From Solibacteraceae bacterium (GTDB taxonomy: Bacteria > Acidobacteriota > Terriglobia > Bryobacterales > Bryobacteraceae), in assembly GCA_026984795.1 (NCBI GenBank), contig JALSRK010000052.1:62001-126000 (forward strand): DNA of 64,000 nt, read 5' to 3'. The stretch's first letter is position 1, and each line of letters starts with the position of its first letter. Of this stretch, positions 25,154 through 33,108 are shown piece after piece. The notes under the pieces were generated by a model, which saw nothing but the letters and a program-made list of their open reading frames with translations, was not told the DNA's origin and did not search any database. Both the position numbers and the translations under genes were made by a program.

Positions 25154-26221
25154 TCACCAGACGTCTTCTTCCGCCCCCAGGGGCAGCTCCACCGGAGCCT
25201 CTTGCTTCGCAGACTTGTACATCGCCAGCGCCCACTCCAGCGTCAACCGCGCGCTCTCCAGGGTGATCATCGGCTGGCGGTCTTCCTTGATGGCCGCCAC
25301 CAGGTCTTCGATCACCCTCTGATGATCTTGGAAATCCAGATCCGCCGCGCCTCCCGCGCCGGTGCCGACGGCGGCCCGGCCGATCTGCCGGATCTCTTCG
25401 TCCTCAGGCCGCTCGTCGCGGAACTTCCAGGTCTCGATCCGCTCGCCTACCATGATCGCCGTGCCGTTCTCGCCGTTGATCTCGATGCGGATGTCGGTAC
25501 CCGGCCACAGCGCCGTCGAGGCCTGCACCACGCCCTGGGCGCCGTTCTCGAACTCCACGAAGGCGAGCGTCGTGTCCTCGACCTCGATCTCCGGGTGCGC
25601 CAGGTTCGTCATCCGGGCCTGGACCCGCTTCGGCGGCCCGGCCAGGTACTGCAGCAGGTCGATGTAGTGGAACAACTGCTGGATGGTGACGCCGGCGCCC
25701 CAGCGCCGCGACATCCGCCAGGCGTCCATCCGGTAGTAGTCGGTGGCCCGGAACCACTTCATGTACGTATCGGCGTGCAGGATGCGGCCGAAGCGGCCCT
25801 GCTCGATCGCCTGCCGCATCGCCTGGATCGCCTTCCGCGTGCGGCACTGCAACACCACCTCGACCTTCAGCCCCTTCTGGCGCGCCTTCGCGGCCATCTC
25901 GTCCACTTCTTTGAGCGACATGGCCGGCGGCTTCTCCACCAGCACGTGCTTGCCCGCCTCGAGCGCCCTCATCACCGCCTCGTAGTGCAGGTGGTTGGGC
26001 GTCAGCACGCTCACCACGCCCACCTCGGGGTCCGCCAGCATCTCCTCGAGCGTGGCGTAGCCCTTGCAGCCGTACTCGGCGGTGAACTTGGCCAGCCGCT
26101 CGGCGTTCATGTCGGCGGCGGCCGCCAGCTCCGCCTCGGCGGCGGCGTTCAGCGCCCGCGCGTGGAACGGGGCGATCAGGCCCGTCCCGAGAAGTCCGAA
26201 TCCGATCCGGGAATCCTTCAT
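25154..26221 (-). CDS. Gfo/Idh/MocA oxidoreductase, cytoplasmic
   Basis: This 355-residue protein has no export signal. The nucleotide-binding segment is GLLGTGLIAPFHARAL at residues 8-23, the catalytic lysine region is LVEKPPAMSLKEVDEMA (about 94) and the acid/base region is WGAGVTIQQLFHYIDLLQYL (about 175). The typical substrate is a sugar or inositol C-H-OH. It lies 12 nt downstream of the Zn-alcohol dehydrogenase stop/start boundary and is co-oriented with it, so the two redox steps probably act in one pathway. Confidence 0.9.
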   Translation of the reverse strand: MKDSRIGFGLLGTGLIAPFHARALNAAAEAELAAAADMNAERLAKFTAEYGCKGYATLEEMLADPEVGVVSVLTPNHLHYEAVMRALEAGKHVLVEKPPAMSLKEVDEMAAKARQKGLKVEVVLQCRTRKAIQAMRQAIEQGRFGRILHADTYMKWFRATDYYRMDAWRMSRRWGAGVTIQQLFHYIDLLQYLAGPPKRVQARMTNLAHPEIEVEDTTLAFVEFENGAQGVVQASTALWPGTDIRIEINGENGTAIMVGERIETWKFRDERPEDEEIRQIGRAAVGTGAGGAADLDFQDHQRVIEDLVAAIKEDRQPMITLESARLTLEWALAMYKSAKQEAPVELPLGAEEDVW

Positions 26222-26233
26222 CTGCTCTCTCCT

Positions 26234-27271
26234 CTACTCCGGCCTCAAGATTACTTTCAAAGCCCGCTGCGCCTCCAGTTCATCGAACCCCCGCCGCCAC
26301 TCGGCGAGCGGCAGCCGGTGGGTGATCAGCTCGCCCGCGGGCAGGCGCCCGGTGGCGATCAGGTGGATGGTGCGGTCCCAGCTCGTGTAGCTGGTCGAGA
26401 GGTTGAAGATCACGTCGCAGACCTTGAAGGCCGCCTTGTCCCAGGGGAACGGGATCGCGTCTTTGCCCGTCAGCCCGATCACGCAGATGCGGCCTTTCTT
26501 GCGGATCAGATCGACGGTGGAAGCGATGGCCGCCGGCGCGCCGCTGCATTCGACGGCCAGGTCGGCCCCGACGCCCCCGGTCAGCTCGAGGACCACCTCC
26601 ACCGGATCGCTCTCGGCCACGTTCAGCACCGTCTCGAAGCCCAGCTCCCGCGCCTTCTTCAACCGGACCTCTTCATCGGCGGGCGTCCCCACGATCACCA
26701 CGTGCCGCGCCCCGGCGGCCCTCGCCGTCAGCCCGGCGAGCAGCCCGATGGGGCCCGGACCGAGCACCACCACGAAATCGCCCGCCTGAATCCCGGCGCG
26801 CTCCACCACGTCGTGGACGGTGTTGGCCGTCGGCTCCACCAGCGCCGCCGCGTCGTAGTCCATCCCGTCCGGGATGCGGTGCAGGAGCCGCTCCGGCATC
26901 TTGATGTACTTCGTCGCCGCGCCGTCGATGCCCCAGCCCGGCGACCGCTTCATCGGGCAGATCTGGATGTTGCCCGTCCGGCAAAGATAGCAGTGGCCGC
27001 AAGCCCTCGTGTGCGGCTCGCCCACCACGCGGTCGCCTACCTTGAACAGGCCCGTCTCGGGGCCCGCCTCGACCACCACGCCCGAGAACTCGTGCCCCAG
27101 AATCACCGGCGGCCAGTACGGGAACTTGTCGTGCAGCACGTGCACGTCGGTACCGCAGATGCCGCAGGCCTTCACCTCGATCAACACCTCGCCCGGCCCT
27201 GGCGACGGCGGGTCCACCTCCCGCAGCTCCAGGTGCCCCACTCCCTTCTGCGTCTTCACCAGCGCCAGCAT
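26234..27271 (-). CDS. zinc-dependent medium-chain alcohol/polyol dehydrogenase
   Basis: This 345-residue MDR-family enzyme has catalytic zinc residues in KACGICGTDVHVLHD (about 33) and ILGHEFSG (about 58). The four-cysteine structural zinc loop is CGHCYLCRTGNIQICP (about 90-105), and the NAD motif is VVLGPGPIGLLAG (about 165). It resembles threonine 3-dehydrogenase and sorbitol/galactitol dehydrogenases. It sits between the M20 hydrolase and the Gfo/Idh/MocA gene in the operon. Confidence 0.92.
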   Translation of the reverse strand: MLALVKTQKGVGHLELREVDPPSPGPGEVLIEVKACGICGTDVHVLHDKFPYWPPVILGHEFSGVVVEAGPETGLFKVGDRVVGEPHTRACGHCYLCRTGNIQICPMKRSPGWGIDGAATKYIKMPERLLHRIPDGMDYDAAALVEPTANTVHDVVERAGIQAGDFVVVLGPGPIGLLAGLTARAAGARHVVIVGTPADEEVRLKKARELGFETVLNVAESDPVEVVLELTGGVGADLAVECSGAPAAIASTVDLIRKKGRICVIGLTGKDAIPFPWDKAAFKVCDVIFNLSTSYTSWDRTIHLIATGRLPAGELITHRLPLAEWRRGFDELEAQRALKVILRPE

Positions 27272-27289
27272 CGCATCCTCCTTCCCCTC

Positions 27290-28543
27290 TTACTGCGTCC
27301 CGGCGCCGCACCAACGCCCGATCATCCGCACCAGGATCGCCGCGGCCTGGGTGATGTCTTCCACCGCGATCCGCTCCTCGTTCGAATGCGCCACCCCGAG
27401 CGAGCCGGCCCCGAAGACGAGCGTCGGGATGCCGAGCTGGTTGTTGTAGAACCAGGAGTCGCACGAGGCCGTCATGGCCGAGACCTCGCCCGGCGCGCCG
27501 AACTCCCGGCAGCAGCTCTCGAGCTCCTTCACCAGCGGATGGTCCGCCGGGAGCACGTGGGCGTCGTGGCGGTACATGAACTCCAGCTCGAAATGCTCCC
27601 GCAGCCACTCGTCGCCGCCGTCCAGGATCGCCTGGCGCATCTCGTCCATCACCTGGTAGCGGGTCTTGTTCGGCAGCAGCCCCAGGACGCCTTCCACCAC
27701 GGCCCGGGCCGGGGCCGTCGCCGGCCAGTCGCCCGCCGCCAGCTTGCCGAAGGTGATCGGCATTGGGTTCTCGAAGGCGTCGAACAGCTCGATGCCGCGG
27801 GAAGCCGCCAGCAGCCGGGCGTGATAATCCTCCAGGATCTCGATCACCCGGATGGCCATCTTCAGCGCGCTGACGGTGTCGCCGGCCCGTCCGCTGTGGC
27901 CGGGCCTGCCGGTCAACTTCACCCGGAACCAAACGGCGCCGCGGACCGAAGGCAGGATCTTCAACCCCGTCGGCTCCATCACGATGCAGCCGCCGGCTTG
28001 CTCGCCCCGGCGCACCATCGCCAGCGTCCCGTTGCCGCCGACCTCTTCTTCCACCACCAGGTGCGCCAGCACGTCGCCGGGCAGCTTCACCCCCAGCCGC
28101 TCCAGGGCCCGGAAGGCGGCGTAGATCACCGCGATCTGGCCCTTGGCGTCGCAGGCGCCGCGGCCCCAGATCTCGCCGCCGATCAGGCGCGGATCGAACG
28201 GCCGCTCATGGTCTTCGGAAGCCGGCACCACGTCCATGTGCGTGTTGAGCAGCAGGCTCCGGCCGCCGCCCGTCCCCGGCCGCCGCAGCCGCAAGTTGAA
28301 CCGGCCTTCATAGTGGAGGTCCGGCACCGGGTCCGAGTAGTCCTCGTCCTCGCGCAAGGAGTCGTCGAGCGCCACGTGCTCCACCTCGGCCAGCCCGGCG
28401 AAGCGCGCCGCGGCGCACTCCATCGCCCCCTTTTCATGGCCGGGTACCGAGGGATAGCGGATCAGGTCGCAGAGAAACTGTTCCGTCTCGCGCCGGCCGG
28501 CCTCGACGGCGGCGCGGATTTCGTCGGCGGTGATCTGGTTCAT
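27290..28543 (-). CDS. M20-family metallo-amidohydrolase (ArgE/DapE type)
   Basis: This 417-residue zinc hydrolase has LLLNTHMDVVPASED (about 95; first zinc His and bridging Asp), IWGRGACDAKGQIAVIYAA (about 122), and VVEEEVGGNGT (about 157; catalytic Glu pair). A dimerisation domain follows at about 195-310, with a C-terminal FGAGSLGVAHSNEERI supplying the last His. It should cleave an N-acyl amide. The open frame continues into the neighbour, but the ATG at 28543 overlaps the aminotransferase stop (ATGA) and gives the family length. It could deacylate the substrate or product of the adjacent transaminase. Confidence 0.9.
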   Translation of the reverse strand: MNQITADEIRAAVEAGRRETEQFLCDLIRYPSVPGHEKGAMECAAARFAGLAEVEHVALDDSLREDEDYSDPVPDLHYEGRFNLRLRRPGTGGGRSLLLNTHMDVVPASEDHERPFDPRLIGGEIWGRGACDAKGQIAVIYAAFRALERLGVKLPGDVLAHLVVEEEVGGNGTLAMVRRGEQAGGCIVMEPTGLKILPSVRGAVWFRVKLTGRPGHSGRAGDTVSALKMAIRVIEILEDYHARLLAASRGIELFDAFENPMPITFGKLAAGDWPATAPARAVVEGVLGLLPNKTRYQVMDEMRQAILDGGDEWLREHFELEFMYRHDAHVLPADHPLVKELESCCREFGAPGEVSAMTASCDSWFYNNQLGIPTLVFGAGSLGVAHSNEERIAVEDITQAAAILVRMIGRWCGAGTQ

Positions 28544-29868
28544 AGCTTGGATAGTGCGGTCTCGAAGATGTCCAGGCTCTCGTGGGCCTCGGCCTCGGTG
28601 ATCACCAGCGGCGGGGCCACCCGGATCACGTTGCCGAAGATGCCCACCGAGCCGATGAGCAGTCCGTGCCCGGCGGCCAGGTCGATCAGCTTCTTCGTCA
28701 GCTCCGGCGCCGGCTCCTTGCTGGCCTTGTCTTTCACCAGCTCGACGCCCATCACCAGGCCCTTGCCGCGGACGTCGCCCACGTAAGGGCACTTCTCCTT
28801 CATCTCGTCGAGCCGGGCCTTCATGATCTTGCCGATGCGCAGCGCGTTGTCGGCCAGCTTCTCGCGCTGCATGATGTCGATCACCGCGCTGACGGCGGCG
28901 CTGGCCACCGGGTTGCCGCCCATCGTCGAGCTCATCTCGCCCCGGCCCAGCACCCCGATCACCTCGCTGCGCGCCCCCACGGCCGAGGCCGGCACGCCGC
29001 TGCCGATCCCCTTGCCGATGCAGACCAGGTCCGGCTCGAGGCCTTCCCACTCCATGGCGAAGAACTTGCCCGTGCGGCCGAACGAGGACTGCACCTCGTC
29101 GAGGGTGAACAGCAGCCCCTTGTCCCGGAGCCACTGCTCGAGCTTCGGCATCCAGCCCTCGGGAGGGAAGATGAAGCCCGCCGCGCCGAGATAGGCCTCG
29201 ATGAGCACGCCGGCCAAGCTGCCGGTGGAGTTGGCCCGGACGGCGTCGTCCAGAAACTCGAGACACAGGTGCCCGCACGTCTCCGGCTTCGCTTTGAACG
29301 GGCAGCGGTAGCAGTAGGGATAGGGCACGCGGATCGTCTCCGGCACCGTGGGACCGTAACCCTTCTTCGGCCCGGCGAGCCCGCCGGCGCTGAGCGCCGC
29401 GTAGGTCCGCCCGTGGAAGCCCCCGTAGAAGCTGATGATCTCGAAGTTGCCCGTGGCGCGCTTCATGATGCGCACCGCGGCCTCGACGGTCTCGCTGCCG
29501 GTGGTGAGGAAGAAACAGCGATCCAGGTGATCCGGCATCACCGAGACCAGCTTCTCGGCGGCCACCACGCGGGCCTCGGTGAGGCATTCGTAGTTATTCA
29601 GCAGCTTCGCGGTGGCCTCTTGCGCCGCCTTCACCAGATCCGGATGGCAGTGGCCGACGTTGGTCACCAGCACGCCCGAGGTCCAGTCGAGATAGGTGTT
29701 GCCGTCTACGTCGGTGACCACCACGCCCGAAGCGTGGTCCCAGACCACCCGCGCCTGGTAGCCGGTGCACTGGGCCTCGACCTTCTCCCAGCGCTCGAAC
29801 AGCTCCCGCGACTTGGGGCCCGGCAGCGGCCCTTTCACGTTGGCGATCTTGCCGGCAGCCGTGCTCAT
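28540..29868 (-). CDS. class III PLP-dependent aminotransferase
   Basis: This 442-residue protein resembles 4-aminobutyrate/ornithine-type aminotransferases. It has TGSETVEAAVRIMKRAT (about 120; PLP phosphate site), FYGGFHGRTYAAL (about 148), LFTLDEVQSSFGRTG (about 255, with the Asp that binds the PLP nitrogen) and the Schiff-base lysine in CIGKGIGSGVPAS (about 288). A cysteine-rich segment PYCYRCPFKAKPETCGHLC (about 187-205) is present, as in related GABA-aminotransferase-like proteins where such cysteines bind metal or Fe-S. The ATG at 29868 overlaps the upstream dehydrogenase stop by ATGA. Confidence 0.9.
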   Translation of the reverse strand: MSTAAGKIANVKGPLPGPKSRELFERWEKVEAQCTGYQARVVWDHASGVVVTDVDGNTYLDWTSGVLVTNVGHCHPDLVKAAQEATAKLLNNYECLTEARVVAAEKLVSVMPDHLDRCFFLTTGSETVEAAVRIMKRATGNFEIISFYGGFHGRTYAALSAGGLAGPKKGYGPTVPETIRVPYPYCYRCPFKAKPETCGHLCLEFLDDAVRANSTGSLAGVLIEAYLGAAGFIFPPEGWMPKLEQWLRDKGLLFTLDEVQSSFGRTGKFFAMEWEGLEPDLVCIGKGIGSGVPASAVGARSEVIGVLGRGEMSSTMGGNPVASAAVSAVIDIMQREKLADNALRIGKIMKARLDEMKEKCPYVGDVRGKGLVMGVELVKDKASKEPAPELTKKLIDLAAGHGLLIGSVGIFGNVIRVAPPLVITEAEAHESLDIFETALSKL

Positions 29869-30854
29869 GACTTCGCCACCTCCACGTCCCGCTTCGCCAC
29901 GTAGCGCGGCGGCTTGCCTTCGAGGAACCGCTGGATCTCGAGCAGGATCAGCTCGCGGATGCGCCACGCGGCGTCTTCGGAGTACCAGGCCAGGTGCGGC
30001 GTGAGGATCACGTTCGGCGCGCTGAACAGCGGATGGTCCGGCGGCGGCGGCTCGCGCTCGTAGACGTCGATGCCCGCCCCGGCGATGACGCCCTTGCGCA
30101 ACGCTTCGGCCAGCGCTTCGGAATCGACCATCGGCCCGCGGGCGGTGTTGATCACGTAGGCCGTCGGCTTCATCAGCGCCAGGGTGTCCTTGTTGACGAT
30201 GTGCCGCGTCTCGTGCGTCAGCGGCGTGTGGATCGTCAGGAAGTCCGACTCCTTGAACAGCGTCTCGTGGTCCACCCGCTCCACGCCCAGCTCCCGCACC
30301 CGCTCCTCGCTCAGGTACGGATCGCAGATCAGGAACCGGAAGCCGAACGACTTCAGCTTCAGATAGACCAGGCTCCCGATGCGCCCGCAGCCCAGAATGC
30401 CCACCGTGCGGCCGGCCATGCGGTAGATCGGGATCACGTCCTGGAAGTCCCACTGGCCCCGGGCCGAAGAATCGTCCAGCACCTTCCGGCTGGTGATCAG
30501 CCGCCGCGCGCAGGCCAGGATCAGCATGATGGCCTGCTCGGCGACCTCCTCGGTGCAGTAGTCGGGAATGTAGCAGAGCGGAATGCCGGCCTCTTCCAGC
30601 GCCTCCAGATCCACGTTGTCGTAGCCGACGCCGTGGCGGATCACCAGCTTGCACCTCTCCCAGCCGGCGACCAGGTCCCTGGTCACCTTCACCATGTTGA
30701 CGATCACCACGTCGGCGTCCCGCGTGGCCTCGATCACCTTCTCCACCGGCTGGAACTTGAGCTGGTGGTATTCGAACTCGACCCCGAGTTCCGCCAGCCG
30801 CTCTTCTTCCCACTTCAGGTCCGGCTCGATATAGTCGGTTACGACGACCTTCAT
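29865..30854 (-). CDS. D-2-hydroxyacid dehydrogenase (NAD-dependent)
   Basis: This 329-residue protein has the family's NAD site TVGILGCGRIGSLVY (about 148) and the catalytic triad region: Arg in NTARGPMVDSEAL (about 232), Glu in GIDVYEREPPP (about 262) and His in LTPHLAWYSEDAAWR (about 285). Phosphoglycerate, glyoxylate or C-terminal-binding-protein-like dehydrogenases all share this layout, so the substrate is open. The ATG at 30854 follows GGGGGAGAAGC, a good ribosome site. It ends with an ATGA overlap into the aminotransferase. Confidence 0.9.
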   Translation of the reverse strand: MKVVVTDYIEPDLKWEEERLAELGVEFEYHQLKFQPVEKVIEATRDADVVIVNMVKVTRDLVAGWERCKLVIRHGVGYDNVDLEALEEAGIPLCYIPDYCTEEVAEQAIMLILACARRLITSRKVLDDSSARGQWDFQDVIPIYRMAGRTVGILGCGRIGSLVYLKLKSFGFRFLICDPYLSEERVRELGVERVDHETLFKESDFLTIHTPLTHETRHIVNKDTLALMKPTAYVINTARGPMVDSEALAEALRKGVIAGAGIDVYEREPPPPDHPLFSAPNVILTPHLAWYSEDAAWRIRELILLEIQRFLEGKPPRYVAKRDVEVAKS

Positions 30855-30882
30855 GCTTCTCCCCCTTGTCCGGTTCACTCCG

Positions 30883-31962
30883 TCAGGCTGACTCCAGCCG
30901 CACCGTCCGGCCGCTCTCGGCGGACCGGTAGATCGCTTCCACCACTTCCAGCGCCCGCAATCCATCCTCGCCGGTGATCGCCGCCGGGGCTCCGGCATGG
31001 ATCGCCTGCGCCAGCTCACGCAAGTACTGCACGCCCATTACGCCCGCGTAGCCGGGCACGGGCTCCAACTCGAACTGAATCTTCTGCCGGGGCGAGAGGC
31101 CGAACTCGCCGGCGTCGCTGCAGACAAACAGCTCCTCCCGCACGCCCTCGAACGACGGGCTCCAGGAGAGCACGCCGCCGGTGCCCCGCAGGCCGAGGAA
31201 CAGGTCGCGGCCGTGGGGATACGCCTCCGGCACCGTGTAGCTGATGTCGAGGCTCACCACCGCGCCGCGGGAGAAGGTGAGCAGAGCGAAGGAGTTGTCC
31301 TCGATGTCGAACTCCTCGTTCACCTTCACGTTCTTGCCGCTCACCTCGACGACTTCATCGTCGAGCAACCAGCGGAACAGATCGATCCAGTGCACGCCCA
31401 GGTTGTACATCGGGCCGCCGCCGCTCTCGGCCTTGCGCAGCATCCAGCCGGCGTTGCCCTCGATGTAGCGGTGCACCCGGCCCGCCGCGCACCGGCCCTC
31501 GCAGCCCACCACGCGCCCGAGGATCCCCGCGGCGACGTACTCCTTCATCCGGCGCGCCACCGGATGGCACCGCCAGACGTAGGGCGTCGTCAGGATCACC
31601 CCCGCCCTGCGCGCCGCCTCGATGGCGCCTCTGAGCGAGGCCGCCGAAGCCGCCATCGGCTTCTCCACCATCACGTGAACGCCGGCCTCGGCGCAGGCCG
31701 CCGCCGTCTCGGGGCAATCGGCATGCGGCAGAAAGATCGCCGCCAGATCGGGCTTCTGCCGCTCGAGCATCTCCCGCCAGTCGCGGTACGGCTTCACCGG
31801 GAAATCGGCGCAGAACTTCTCCAGCACCGCCGCGTCGGACTCGGCCGCCGCCACGACGCGATAGCCGCCCGCCGCGGCGAAACTCTGCATGTAGGCCCGC
31901 GGGTGCAGGTGCCGCAGTCCGATCAGGCCTACGGTCAGCTCACGTTCCGGATTCGCAGTCAT
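30883..31962 (-). CDS. Gfo/Idh/MocA oxidoreductase
   Basis: This 359-residue cytoplasmic protein has a Rossmann segment VGLIGLRHLHPRAYMQSF (about 11), atypical in having LRHLHP instead of a GxGxxG loop. The lysine region is VMVEKPMAASAASLRG (about 97) and the His region is GGGPMYNLGVHWIDLFRWLL (about 180). The altered glycine loop may change cofactor preference. The stop of the upstream epimerase and this start share one base (TGATG), so they are coupled. Confidence 0.88.
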   Translation of the reverse strand: MTANPERELTVGLIGLRHLHPRAYMQSFAAAGGYRVVAAAESDAAVLEKFCADFPVKPYRDWREMLERQKPDLAAIFLPHADCPETAAACAEAGVHVMVEKPMAASAASLRGAIEAARRAGVILTTPYVWRCHPVARRMKEYVAAGILGRVVGCEGRCAAGRVHRYIEGNAGWMLRKAESGGGPMYNLGVHWIDLFRWLLDDEVVEVSGKNVKVNEEFDIEDNSFALLTFSRGAVVSLDISYTVPEAYPHGRDLFLGLRGTGGVLSWSPSFEGVREELFVCSDAGEFGLSPRQKIQFELEPVPGYAGVMGVQYLRELAQAIHAGAPAAITGEDGLRALEVVEAIYRSAESGRTVRLESA

Positions 31963-32981
31963 CAGAACTTTCCGTCCCTGGTTTCGAAGTGCGTCGGCTT
32001 GCCTAGCGTCGGCCCGCCGGCCTGGATCCAGGCGGCGATCCACTCGATCATCTCCCGCGGCGTCACCGACGGGTAGCCGAAGAGTTGGTGGCAGCGCCCG
32101 GCGTTGTTCAGCAGCGCCGTCTCCGCCTCCGTCCCCTCGAAGACCGGCTCGACGCCGAAGATCTCCCCGAAGCGGTGGGCGATCCACCGCACCGAGAGCG
32201 TCTCCGGACCGGTGAGGTTCAGGATCAACGGAGGCGACTCGCAGACGGCGAAGCTCCGCAGGCAGACCGAGTTCGCATCCCCCTGCCAGATCACGTTCAC
32301 CGCCGCCATGCCCAGCTCTACCGGCCGCCGCTCGTAGACCTTCTGGCCGATGTCGAGCAGCACCCCGTAGCGCAGGTCGATGGCGTAGTTCAGCCGCAGC
32401 AGACAGCAGGGCGTGCCGTATTTCCCCGAAAAATACTGAAACAGCCGCTCGCGGGCCAGAACCGACTGCGCGTATTCGCCCACCGGATCCGGCGGGTCCG
32501 CCTCGGTGGCCCCGCCCGAGGTCACCGGCACCAGCGGGTAGACGTTGCCGCTCGAAAACGCGACGATCTTCGCCGACCGGTAGCGCTCGGCCACCAGCGC
32601 CGGCACGTAGGCGTTCATCGCCCAGGTGAGCCACTCGGCCCCCGTCGAGCCGAACTTCCGCCCGGCCATGAAGATCACATGCTCGGCGTCCGGCAGCGCG
32701 TTCACGTGGCCGCGGTCCAGCAGGTCCGCCTTCAGCGTCTCGACGCCCGCCTCCTGCAGCCTCTTCTCCACCGAGCTGTCGGAAAAGCGCGAGACGGCGA
32801 TCACCTTCACCTTCGCCCCCGCCTTCTCGGCCGCCCGCCGGGCCCGGATCGCCAGCGTCGGCCCCATCTTGCCGCCGGCTCCGAGCACCATGAGGTTGCC
32901 CGACATCGCGCCCACGGCTTCGACATCGCGCTCGTTCGGGGCGCTGAGGAGATCTTCGAGTTCCGCTTCGGTCCGAATCAT
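31962..32981 (-). CDS. NAD-dependent epimerase/dehydratase-like (extended SDR) protein
   Basis: This 339-residue protein has MVLGAGGKMGPTLAIRA at about residue 31 as a TGxxGxxG-type cofactor loop. It lacks the standard YxxxK motif in the usual form, having YAQSVLARERLF at about 170, where Tyr-x(3)-Lys is not preserved. Activity as a classical epimerase is therefore doubtful, and it may be a reductase or a binding protein. It is the first gene of the eight-gene operon and has a recognisable promoter upstream. Confidence 0.82.
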   Translation of the reverse strand: MIRTEAELEDLLSAPNERDVEAVGAMSGNLMVLGAGGKMGPTLAIRARRAAEKAGAKVKVIAVSRFSDSSVEKRLQEAGVETLKADLLDRGHVNALPDAEHVIFMAGRKFGSTGAEWLTWAMNAYVPALVAERYRSAKIVAFSSGNVYPLVPVTSGGATEADPPDPVGEYAQSVLARERLFQYFSGKYGTPCCLLRLNYAIDLRYGVLLDIGQKVYERRPVELGMAAVNVIWQGDANSVCLRSFAVCESPPLILNLTGPETLSVRWIAHRFGEIFGVEPVFEGTEAETALLNNAGRCHQLFGYPSVTPREMIEWIAAWIQAGGPTLGKPTHFETRDGKF

Positions 32982-32999
32982 GGCGCAGCCTTCAGAAGC

Positions 33000-33029
33000 A
33001 GTCTAGGTAGGCTCAGAGAGCCGTGTCAA
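33000..33029 (-). promoter_or_regulatory. sigma-70 promoter of the eight-gene operon
   Basis: On the minus strand TTGACA (33024-33029, exact consensus) and TAGACT (33000-33005) are separated by 18 nt. The predicted start lies about 12 nt before the ATG at 32981. A second -10-like TATACT lies farther upstream at 33042-33047. Confidence 0.6.
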
Positions 33030-33108
33030 CCGGAAGTGCCAGTATACAATCCCTCTGTTTCACTATTCGCAACAATTGGCTTCGATTCGCCAAAACGCTT
33101 TCCGCCCG

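Noticed and set aside
23933-28786. Open frame of 1617 codons on the plus strand
   Set aside because: It runs antisense through four well-supported minus-strand enzymes; its translation is rich in Arg, His, Pro and Val with no domain. Long antisense frames are expected at this GC content.
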